Shown: piece after piece, positions 1 to 5,250 of the stretch | How the letters are laid out: each line of letters starts with the position of its first letter | How positions within the stretch are numbered: position 1 is the first letter of the stretch | Assembly: GCA_947374125.1 (NCBI GenBank) | Contig: CANCAR010000153.1 | Span: 1-6,479 of the forward strand | From: Hyphomicrobiales bacterium | GTDB taxonomy: Bacteria; Pseudomonadota; Alphaproteobacteria; Rhizobiales; Beijerinckiaceae | DNA length: 6,479 nt | Direction of reading: 5' to 3' | Made by a program: the position numbers and the translations under genes | Notes under the pieces: model-generated | Database searches by the model: none | What the model was told of the DNA's origin: nothing | What the model saw: the letters and a program-made list of their open reading frames with translations, nothing else

Positions 1-288
1 CGCGCGCTGTCAGCGTCTCATTTATCCGATGCCTTTGACGCCGTTTTGTCCGTTGATACGATTGGCGTTTATAAAACGGCTCCTGCTGCGTACCGTCTTG
101 TGGAAGACCAAATGGGAGTCAAACCGCAATCAACCGCCTTTGTGTCGTCGAACCGGTGGGATATTGCGGGGGCCAGCGTCGTGGGCTTTCATTGTGTCTG
201 GCTCAACCGACTTGGTCGCGCCGATGAATACGCCGATATGGCGCCTGCCGCCATTATTCGTTCGCTCGGCGAATTGCTGGCCGATTAA
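1..288 (+). CDS. Haloacid dehalogenase, type II (3' end only)
   Basis: This is the C-terminal 95 residues of an (S)-2-haloacid dehalogenase of the HAD superfamily, read in frame 1 from the window edge; the start and the nucleophile Asp lie outside. Family members hydrolyse the carbon-halogen bond of short 2-haloalkanoic acids in the cytoplasm. The visible part aligns well from memory with the end of L-DEX-type enzymes. The conserved Lys is in VYKT (codon 73-75), followed by a conserved Tyr in AAYRL. The family signature SSNxWDxxGA is present as SSNRWDIAGA (codons 145-174), including the Ser, Asn and Asp that shape the active site. GFHCVWLNR then follows, as in the family. The TAA stop at 286-288 shares bases with the stop of the convergent transporter gene. 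The family call is firm; the physiological substrate is not known, since many chromosomal members are general phosphatase or dehalogenase paralogues. Confidence 0.9.
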   Translation, partial: RALSASHLSDAFDAVLSVDTIGVYKTAPAAYRLVEDQMGVKPQSTAFVSSNRWDIAGASVVGFHCVWLNRLGRADEYADMAPAAIIRSLGELLAD

Positions 289-1208
289 CTAGATTTCTTC
301 CACACTTGCCCCAGTGAATGGCCGATGAGAGCTGTCATCACAATCATGCCGCCGATCAAGGTGAAGAGGCTCGGGGTTTCCCCGTGGATCAACCACACCC
401 AAATCGGGCCCAGAACAGGTTCAGTCGTTCCAATCAGCGAGGCGACGGAGGCAGGGATTGCCTTTGCGCCGCTAATGAACAGAGCAAGGCCAGCCCCAAG
501 ATTAAGCGCGCCAAAGGCAAACAGCACCAGCATATCGGTGGGCGAAACAGCAAAATTTTGCGTCTTAAACGCCGCAACAACACACGCAATGAGGACGCCG
601 AGTACTACGGCGGGCACCATTTCTACATGCGCAAATCGGCGTGTCATGACGGTTGCCAGCGCAAAGACGAGCGAGATCAACAAAGATAGGGCGCCGCCAA
701 TGGGCGAGACATTGGAATCAAGCGATTCGGCTTCCATCACGGCAATGCCAACGATAACCGCTGCAATCGCAACCCAAGTGCCCGTCGTTACTTTTTCTCG
801 AAACAAAAGCCAGGCGAGTGAGGCAGCAATTAACGGACCGCCCGCCTGCACGAGCAGAATATTCGCAACGCTTGTATATTGCAGCGCAATGACGAAGGCC
901 ATCGAAGCAATCGCAAAGCACAGGCTCACAACAAGGCCAGCAAAACCCATTTTGCGGAAATGCACGAGCGTAAGACGCACGCCATCGCGCCTAAGCATAT
1001 AGCCAATTAAAAAAGCCGCTGCCCAAGCGGAGCGCCAAAAAATCACAGCCCAAGTGTCGGTCACCGATAAATAGCGGGCAAGCGCGCCACCAAAGCTCCA
1101 GACTACCGCGGATCCCAGAATGAGCAACATACCAATCCGCCGACCTCGGGCCACCGCATCGGGCGAGGCAGAAGCGATGGCATCGGCCTGAGAAGGGTAA
1201 GTCGACAT
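285..1208 (-). CDS. EamA-family (DMT superfamily) transporter
   Basis: A 307-residue inner-membrane protein with about ten hydrophobic segments, the usual length and topology of two tandem EamA repeats. The first helix starts near residue 25 after a hydrophilic, Ala/Ser-rich cytoplasmic tail. The second repeat ends with the family hallmark TTEPVLGPIWVWLIHGE, where the Glu-Pro in helix 9 and the trailing GE are typical. The first repeat has the corresponding GGPLIAASLAWLLFREK. DMT members mostly export metabolites or amino acids; the substrate cannot be read from the sequence. The reading frame stays open upstream to 1379, but the ATG at 1208 gives a normal family N-terminus, has a weak AAGAG about 10 nt upstream, and avoids overlapping trhO. 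It is divergent from trhO across 93 bp and convergent with the dehalogenase gene, with the two TAA stops interlocked in TTAA (285-288). Confidence 0.92.
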   Translation of the reverse strand: MSTYPSQADAIASASPDAVARGRRIGMLLILGSAVVWSFGGALARYLSVTDTWAVIFWRSAWAAAFLIGYMLRRDGVRLTLVHFRKMGFAGLVVSLCFAIASMAFVIALQYTSVANILLVQAGGPLIAASLAWLLFREKVTTGTWVAIAAVIVGIAVMEAESLDSNVSPIGGALSLLISLVFALATVMTRRFAHVEMVPAVVLGVLIACVVAAFKTQNFAVSPTDMLVLFAFGALNLGAGLALFISGAKAIPASVASLIGTTEPVLGPIWVWLIHGETPSLFTLIGGMIVMTALIGHSLGQVWKKSS

Positions 1209-1272
1209 GACGGGGATACTCTTAGCGGTTGATTCGAAAATGTAACAGGCTTCAACATCCTCTTTGCCAGCG

Positions 1273-1285
1273 CCGCGTCGCGCGG
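1273..1285 (+). promoter_or_regulatory. GC-rich hairpin in front of trhO
   Basis: A perfect inverted repeat, CCGCG-TCG-CGCGG (5-bp arms, 3-nt loop), lies 16 nt before the trhO ATG. Its right arm ends on the GG that begins the only Shine-Dalgarno-like stretch (GGTAAAG, 1284-1290). If formed in mRNA it could partly mask the ribosome binding site. The arms are short and could be chance in GC-rich DNA, so this is a weak call. Confidence 0.25.
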
Positions 1286-1301
1286 TAAAGAACATGCCAT
1301 C

Positions 1302-2231
1302 ATGCCCACACACGAAATTGCAGCTTTCTATCGCTTCCATAAGATCGCCAATCCGCCCGCGATGCGGGAGCGGCTGCATTCGATCTGCCTTGCCGCCGAA
1401 GCGACAGGAATCCTCCTGGTCGCCAATGAAGGCATTAATGGCACGCTTGCAGTCAAAGTAGGGGGTATGGCCACGCTTATCGAAGCAATCCGGGACGCCG
1501 TTGGGCTCTCTGAGCTCACGCCAAGGCTATCTTTCGATTATGAAATGCCCTTCTTGCGGCTAAAAGTTCGTCTGAAGAAAGAAATCGTAACGATAGCAGC
1601 TCCCGAGGCCGATCCGACGCAACAAGTCGGTACCTATGTTAAGCCGCAAGACTGGAACGCTTTGATCACCGATCCCGAGGTTTTGGTACTCGATACACGT
1701 AATGATTATGAGGTAAAAATAGGGACCTTCCAAGGTGCCATCGATCCGAACACCAGAAGCTTTAGCGATTTTCCGAGCTATGTTTGCGATCATCTTGACC
1801 CGACGCGCCACAAGAAGATCGCTATGTTTTGCACAGGAGGCATTCGCTGCGAGAAGGCCTCAAGCTACATGTTGGCGCATGGGTTTGAGGAAGTTTTTCA
1901 TTTGCAGGGCGGGATTTTAAATTATCTTGAATCAATTCCTCATGAAGAAAGCCTTTGGCAAGGGGGGTGCTTCGTGTTTGATCGCCGTGTGGCGGTCGGT
2001 GCCGGACTTGAACCACTTGATCTTGACCTCTGTTATGGTTGCCGGACGCCACTATCCGATGCCGATCGCGCCTCACCTAATTTTGAAGAGGGCGTTACCT
2101 GCCCGCATTGTGCGCCTTTGATGACGCCAGCCCAAAAAGCCTCGTCTCGGGAGCGGCACCGCCAAACGCTTTTGGCCGAAGCCCGCGGCGAGACGCATAT
2201 TGGACCGCGACACATAAAGGGTGAGTCGTGA
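1302..2231 (+). CDS. trhO: tRNA uridine(34) hydroxylase (rhodanese-like TrhO/YceA)
   Basis: A 309-residue cytoplasmic protein of the TrhO (YceA, UPF0176) family, which hydroxylates U34 in certain tRNA anticodons to 5-hydroxyuridine using O2, the first step towards cmo5U/mo5U wobble modification. Domain order matches the family. The N-terminal domain carries GILLVANEGINGTLA (about residues 36-50). A central rhodanese domain follows, with LDTRNDYE and the active loop FCTGGIRCEKAS (C177 as predicted catalytic Cys, C183 following). The C-terminal domain has two CxxC pairs (C244/C247 in CYGC, C267/C270 in CPHC), arranged like a zinc-binding site. It is shorter than the E. coli enzyme (350 residues) at the C-terminus. 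The ATG at 1302 is preceded by GGTAAAG at modest spacing; the ATG at 1294 is out of frame. The stop overlaps the start of the next gene (GTGA), so the two are co-transcribed. Confidence 0.95.
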   Translation: MPTHEIAAFYRFHKIANPPAMRERLHSICLAAEATGILLVANEGINGTLAVKVGGMATLIEAIRDAVGLSELTPRLSFDYEMPFLRLKVRLKKEIVTIAAPEADPTQQVGTYVKPQDWNALITDPEVLVLDTRNDYEVKIGTFQGAIDPNTRSFSDFPSYVCDHLDPTRHKKIAMFCTGGIRCEKASSYMLAHGFEEVFHLQGGILNYLESIPHEESLWQGGCFVFDRRVAVGAGLEPLDLDLCYGCRTPLSDADRASPNFEEGVTCPHCAPLMTPAQKASSRERHRQTLLAEARGETHIGPRHIKGES

Positions 2232-3106
2232 CAAGGAAGACCCGACGCAAGGCATGGATAGTGCGGGTAAAGGCGTGGCTAACCTTCCATTTCGCTGAGT
2301 TTTCGACGTTTGCAGCAGCGATTGCCTATCAGCTGATGATCGTGTTTTTTCCCGGCATTCTTCTTGTCAAAGCGTTGAAAGACATCTTTGGCATTCCGAA
2401 TATTGCGCGGTTTCAACCCGTTTATGCCGAAATCGACATGCCCGGATCGATTGTGTCGCTGGTCAACGGATTTTTGAAAAGCGCTAAGGGCCTGACGGGC
2501 TTTAGCAAACCGGTGGCAACCGCGTTTCTTTTGTTCCTCGTTCTTTTGGGGTTGAGCCGCGTGTTTGCTGAATATTATAACGCGTCGCTTTTACTCTTTG
2601 GGCGCGATAAGCGCCTCTTGCGGGATAGAATTATTAGCGGAATCGCCTCTGTTTTGGTGGTCAGTGCATCGGTGATGCTGTTTTTGGCGTTAAACGGTTC
2701 GGCTTTCGCCCGCCAGCCGCATATTTTGCGGGACTATGGTTTTCTCATTGCAGCTGCCAGTACAATTGTATCCATCCTCGTCCTCGTTGCGAGTATCGCA
2801 GCGCTTTTCCATCTCGTCTCGCATGGCCGTTTGACCTCGTTTGCGATTTGGGTTGGTTCGAGCGTAACGGTTTCGGGCTGGATTGCCGCTTCGTTCGTGT
2901 TTCTCCAGCTCGATTTCTACTTTGCTATGCAGCAAAGCTTTTATGGCGCGGGTGCGGCGATTGTCGCCATGTTGGTCTGGTTTTATTTAACCGCCAGCCT
3001 GTTGCTCTTGGGCCTTGGGTTTTCGCATTTTGTCATTGATGGCCGGAGCGGCACGAGGCAACGCTCCGCACCAAGCCCAACGGATAAAGATTACGCTGCC
3101 CTCTGA
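2228..3106 (+). CDS. YihY/virulence factor BrkB family membrane protein
   Basis: A 292-residue polytopic inner-membrane protein of the YihY/BrkB family. These proteins were once labelled ribonuclease BN, an assignment since dropped; the biochemical role remains uncertain. Six hydrophobic segments lie at about residues 28-48, 95-117, 135-158, 171-197, 204-226 and 239-269. Family motifs are AAAIAYQLMIVFFPGIL in the first helix and SFYGAGAAIVAMLVWFYLTA in the last, which match the usual AAxAYY..FP and YGxxGA..LLWxY patterns. The N-terminus is strongly basic (positive-inside) and the tail after residue 270 is hydrophilic. The start is GTG at 2228, inside the trhO stop, with AAGGGTGAG a few bases upstream, so translation is probably coupled to trhO. 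The 3' end overlaps the convergent Cfa-like gene by 16 bp. The conserved YY of the first helix reads YQ here. Confidence 0.9.
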   Translation: MTRKTRRKAWIVRVKAWLTFHFAEFSTFAAAIAYQLMIVFFPGILLVKALKDIFGIPNIARFQPVYAEIDMPGSIVSLVNGFLKSAKGLTGFSKPVATAFLLFLVLLGLSRVFAEYYNASLLLFGRDKRLLRDRIISGIASVLVVSASVMLFLALNGSAFARQPHILRDYGFLIAAASTIVSILVLVASIAALFHLVSHGRLTSFAIWVGSSVTVSGWIAASFVFLQLDFYFAMQQSFYGAGAAIVAMLVWFYLTASLLLLGLGFSHFVIDGRSGTRQRSAPSPTDKDYAAL

Positions 3107-4347
3107 TTTCGTAAAACGGGGGCTAAAACACCGGCTGGCGGATGGGCTTTTTCGAATTCCGTGATGTAATCGCGGGTAATCGGCACCGATTCGGTCTTTT
3201 TGGCCAGCTGGATCTGGAAAACCATCTGCCCTTGGTAGCGGAAGGCCAGTTCGCACACGATCAGGTAGAAGTCCCACATTCGGCAGAAACGGTCATCGTA
3301 AAGATCGCGAATTTTGGCCCTATTGGCGTCAAACCGCTCGCGCCACATGCGTAGTGTTTCGGCATAATGCAGGCGCAAGATTTCTATGTCGGTGACTAGC
3401 AGTCCGGCTTTTTCGATAGCCGGAATAACCTCTGACAAAGCCGGGCAATAACCGCCCGGGAAGATATATTTCGCAATCCATGGATTGGTGTGACCTGGAC
3501 CGTCCGCTCGACCAATCGCATGAATGAGGGCAATGCCGTCTTCTTTCAGCGCGCCGGCGATTTTTTGGAAATACTCGTCAAAATGGTTGACGCCCACATG
3601 TTCGAACATGCCAACCGATACGATCCTATCATAGGTTTGAGGCTCGGCCCGATAATCGAGAAGCTTAAACCGTACCCGGTCGCTAACGCCCGCCTTCTTG
3701 GCCCGCTCATTGGATACCGCATGTTGTTCTTTGGATAGAGTAAGGCCCGTCACATCGGCACCCGAGATATCGCCCAGATAAAGCCCAAGCCCACCCCAGC
3801 CCGATCCAATGTCCAAAACACGATGGTCGGGCTGAATGAGTAGTTTGGCAGCGATATGTCGCTTTTTCTGCGCTTGGGCGTCTTCAATCGTGTCGTCTTC
3901 TGACATCACATAGGCACAGGAATATTGCCGATCAGAGTCTAAAAAAAGGTCGTAAAGCGTGTCGGAGAGATCATAATGATGCGCGACATTGGCTTGGGAT
4001 CGGCTCGCCGGATTGAATTGATCAATGCGCCTCAACCAGGTTCGAATCCGTTCGGTGATACCGCTCAGCGGATAGGTGATCGGCTTGAGCCCAATATTCC
4101 GCATGCAGACGTCGAGGAAGTCGAAAAGCGTGCCTTCTTCTATGGTCAACGTGCCATCCATATAGGCCTCGCCCACCGCGAGTTGCGGGTTGAAGATAAG
4201 TCTGAACGCCGTCGTTCTGTTCTTCAATCGGATGGTGACGCGATTGCCGGTGCCGTCGCCGTAAAGCGTCGCCTTCCCCCGCCAATCGATTACCCCAAGT
4301 GTTCCGTTGCGAATAAGTCTTTTTAGAATTGGATCCAGCACCGCCAT
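3091..4347 (-). CDS. cfa: Cyclopropane-fatty-acyl-phospholipid synthase family methyltransferase
   Basis: A 418-residue SAM-dependent enzyme of the Cfa family, which adds a methylene from SAM across the cis double bond of unsaturated acyl chains in membrane phospholipids, typically in stationary phase or under acid stress. An N-terminal SCP2-like domain (about 1-110) contains the conserved NPQLAVGEAYMDG. The catalytic domain follows with VAHHYDLS (121-128), SAM motif VLDIGSGWGGLGLYL (177-191), MFEHVG (247-252), HAIG and GGYCPALSE. Residues matching the bicarbonate site of E. coli Cfa are present: C144 (YSCAY), E249, H276, I278 and Y328. The usual Trp after SCAY is Val. The frame is open to a TTG at 4416. 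ATG 4347 is preferred because GAGAG lies 8 nt upstream and length fits the family; ATG 4362 (423 residues, GAGG at 13 nt) is the alternative. Paralogues make other methylated lipids, so the exact product is inferred. Confidence 0.92.
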   Translation of the reverse strand: MAVLDPILKRLIRNGTLGVIDWRGKATLYGDGTGNRVTIRLKNRTTAFRLIFNPQLAVGEAYMDGTLTIEEGTLFDFLDVCMRNIGLKPITYPLSGITERIRTWLRRIDQFNPASRSQANVAHHYDLSDTLYDLFLDSDRQYSCAYVMSEDDTIEDAQAQKKRHIAAKLLIQPDHRVLDIGSGWGGLGLYLGDISGADVTGLTLSKEQHAVSNERAKKAGVSDRVRFKLLDYRAEPQTYDRIVSVGMFEHVGVNHFDEYFQKIAGALKEDGIALIHAIGRADGPGHTNPWIAKYIFPGGYCPALSEVIPAIEKAGLLVTDIEILRLHYAETLRMWRERFDANRAKIRDLYDDRFCRMWDFYLIVCELAFRYQGQMVFQIQLAKKTESVPITRDYITEFEKAHPPAGVLAPVLRNQRAA

Positions 4348-4406
4348 CGAAAATGCTCTCATTTTGGAAAACACGCCTCGGACCCTATGGTGCGATTGTC
4401 GTATTT

Positions 4407-4416
4407 TTGACGTCAA
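4407..4416. promoter_or_regulatory. Perfect 10-bp palindrome TTGACGTCAA in the cfa/small-ORF gap
   Basis: TTGACGTCAA is an exact palindrome in the divergent gap. It lies about 60-70 bp upstream of the cfa start and roughly 110 bp upstream of the predicted sigma-54 transcription start. It could be an operator, an enhancer site for a sigma-54 activator, or, on the minus strand, TTGACG could act as a -35 box for cfa. No convincing -10 follows at the right distance. Three shorter palindromes lie nearby: TACATGTA (4428-4435), GTTAAC (4443-4448) and GTTTAAAC (4475-4482). Function is unproven. Confidence 0.3.
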
Positions 4417-4495
4417 GTAAATTTTTTTACATGTACTGTCAGGTTAACGTCTAAATCGTCGGATCAAGGGATACGTTTAAACCCGAATAGCGGAA

Positions 4496-4511
4496 TGGCA
4501 CATCCTTTGCT
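4496..4511 (+). promoter_or_regulatory. Sigma-54 (RpoN) -24/-12 promoter
   Basis: TGGCACATCCTTTGCT matches the sigma-54 consensus TGGCACGNNNNTTGCW at every defined position but one. The GG (4497-4498) and GC (4509-4510) are separated by exactly 10 bp, as the family requires. The predicted transcription start is near 4522, giving a leader of about 46 nt to the ATG at 4568. The leader contains a small hairpin, CCGA-TATTTG-TCGG (4525-4538). Sigma-54 promoters need an enhancer-bound AAA+ activator; in many Alphaproteobacteria they drive flagellar genes, which fits the flgM gene downstream. Confidence 0.7.
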
Positions 4512-4567
4512 TAGCTGAAGTTGACCGATATTTGTCGGCGGTTAAAACATCGCGGGGGAGAGCCGTT

Positions 4568-4747
4568 ATGAAAGACTTGGGATTGAATAGTGCCGCTGAT
4601 CTGCAGTTAGCGCGTGCAGAACGCAGGATCGAAGAGTTGTTGAGCTGGGCAAAATTGAGAAGGCGTCTTGCGGGCTCGGTTCGCCGTCAATTGAAGATTG
4701 CTCAACAATTGGGCACTTACGAACTGCATCAATCGTCGGTATCTTAA
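4568..4747 (+). CDS. Small basic helical protein of unknown function, sigma-54 promoter upstream
   Basis: A 59-residue protein I do not recognise. The ATG at 4568 is set by a very strong ribosome binding site, GGGGGAG (4554-4560), 7 nt upstream; an in-frame TTG at 4532 has no such signal. Residues 8-50 should form one long amphipathic helix, or two short ones, rich in Arg, Lys, Leu, Ala and Glu (for example ARAERRIEELLSWAKLRRRL). There is no signal peptide, no membrane segment and no Cys. The net charge is clearly positive, suggesting binding to a protein partner or to nucleic acid. A near-consensus sigma-54 promoter lies about 60 bp upstream, and flgM begins 162 bp downstream on the same strand, so a role in flagellar regulation or assembly is a reasonable inference but unproven. 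It is too short to be the FlgN chaperone. Good ribosome binding site, promoter and length make it a likely real gene. Confidence 0.7.
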   Translation: MKDLGLNSAADLQLARAERRIEELLSWAKLRRRLAGSVRRQLKIAQQLGTYELHQSSVS

Positions 4748-4790
4748 CAATCGGTATTGAGCTAAGAATTTGAAAAGTATCGAATTTTTC

Positions 4791-4827
4791 GGATTTAAAA
4801 GAAAAATGAAATATTTTTTAAAAATCC
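4791..4827. repeat. AT-rich imperfect inverted repeat between the small ORF and flgM
   Basis: A 37-bp AT-rich segment is bounded by GGATTT (4791-4796) and AAATCC (4822-4827). The interior is partly self-complementary: A-rich on the left and T-rich on the right with a small bulge. It lies immediately upstream of the sigma-28-like -35 box of flgM. It could be a weak transcription stop for the small ORF, a bent upstream element, or a protein-binding site. The stem is almost all A-T beyond two G-C pairs at each end, so a classical terminator is unlikely. Confidence 0.35.
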
Positions 4828-4829
4828 GC

Positions 4830-4856
4830 TAAAGTTCCTGCCGTTCAAACCGTCAT
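4830..4856 (+). promoter_or_regulatory. Sigma-28 (FliA)-like promoter of flgM
   Basis: TAAAGTTC (4830-4837) matches the FliA -35 consensus TAAAGTTT at 7 of 8 positions. After exactly 11 bp, the characteristic spacer, comes ACCGTCAT (4849-4856), which keeps CCG and one A of the -10 consensus GCCGATAA (4 of 8). The -10 is therefore weak. It lies about 55 bp before the flgM start. In enteric bacteria flgM is itself transcribed from a sigma-28 promoter, giving feedback control by its own target. Confidence 0.45.
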
Positions 4857-4898
4857 ATAAGGTACAATGTAGTGTAACTTTTCTTCGACGTACGCGTT

Positions 4899-4904
4899 GG
4901 AGGT
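4899..4904 (+). promoter_or_regulatory. Ribosome binding site of flgM, decides among three tandem ATGs
   Basis: GGAGGT is a near-perfect Shine-Dalgarno sequence followed by three consecutive ATG codons at 4907, 4910 and 4913. Spacing from the end of GGAGG is 3, 6 and 9 nt respectively. The first is too close for efficient initiation, so 4910 or 4913 is the probable start. Confidence 0.75.
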
Positions 4905-4909
4905 GGATG

Positions 4910-5218
4910 ATGATGGATCCTTTAGGAAATAAACCGGTGATTGCGGACGCTTCGATCCGCAAAGCGCCAAAGATAGATGCCAAAGCTGGTGCGGTTTCGC
5001 CGCCACCTGTGGACGCGTCTGCTTCGCAAAACGAGCCCAGCGCTCTGATCGAGGTGACGATCGCGAAAGGCAATGGCCTTTCCGAGCAGCCCTTTGATTA
5101 TGCCAAGGTTATTTCGTTGAAGCAGTCGATCAAGAGTGGCGGATATAAGATTGATTTCGAAAAGCTTGCTGATTCGATGATCAATACCGACATTCTGAAC
5201 GCGGTGCGGGGCAAGTAA
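4910..5218 (+). CDS. flgM: Flagellar anti-sigma-28 factor FlgM
   Basis: A 102-residue protein of the FlgM family (anti-sigma-28 factor), close to the usual length of about 100. FlgM binds the flagellar sigma factor FliA in the cytoplasm and holds late flagellar genes off until the hook-basal body is complete, when FlgM is exported through the flagellar secretion apparatus. The N-terminal 60 residues are low-complexity, Pro/Ala/Ser/Lys-rich and probably disordered, as in known FlgM. The conserved sigma-binding part is residues 62-93, with FDYAKVISLKQSIKSGGYKI followed by DFEKLADSMI, matching the family pattern of a helix, Lys-Gln-x-Ile, Gly-x-Tyr, then a second helix ending in the Ala-Asp motif. 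The start at 4910 is chosen on ribosome binding site spacing. There is no flgA, flgN or other recognised flagellar gene in the window. A sigma-28-like promoter precedes it and a short hairpin follows the stop. Confidence 0.85.
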   Translation: MMDPLGNKPVIADASIRKAPKIDAKAGAVSPPPVDASASQNEPSALIEVTIAKGNGLSEQPFDYAKVISLKQSIKSGGYKIDFEKLADSMINTDILNAVRGK

Positions 5219-5232
5219 GCCCTAAGGCTGCG

Positions 5233-5250
5233 AGCGCGTTAAGCGCTTTT
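5233..5250 (+). terminator. Short hairpin with T-run after flgM
   Basis: AGCGC-GTTAA-GCGCT followed by TTT forms a 5-bp GC-rich stem with a brief T-run, 14 nt after the flgM stop. A second tiny stem, AGCC-CTAA-GGCT (5218-5229), begins at the last base of the stop codon. The longer stem overlaps the last codons of the convergent amidohydrolase gene. The T-run is short, so termination may be inefficient. Confidence 0.45.

Noticed and set aside
318..1002. Long plus-strand open frames (123 and 225 codons) across the transporter gene
   Set aside because: They are antisense shadows of a clear membrane protein gene, with low-complexity composition and no recognisable motif.
1209..1379. 57-codon upstream extension of the EamA transporter frame
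   Set aside because: It would overlap trhO, lacks the character of a DMT N-terminus, and the ATG at 1208 gives a normal start. The open frame is probably chance.
4348..4416. Longer cfa starts at TTG 4416 and ATG 4362
   Set aside because: TTG 4416 lies inside the palindromic promoter-like region and has no ribosome binding site. ATG 4362 has only a distant GAGG; it remains possible but less likely than 4347.
4443..4482. CtrA-type sites (TTAA-N7-TTAA) in the flagellar promoter gap
   Set aside because: TTAA occurs, but no pair has the 7-bp spacing.
4795..5073. 92-codon minus-strand open frame over the flgM start
   Set aside because: It runs antisense to flgM's coding region and promoter and has no family features.
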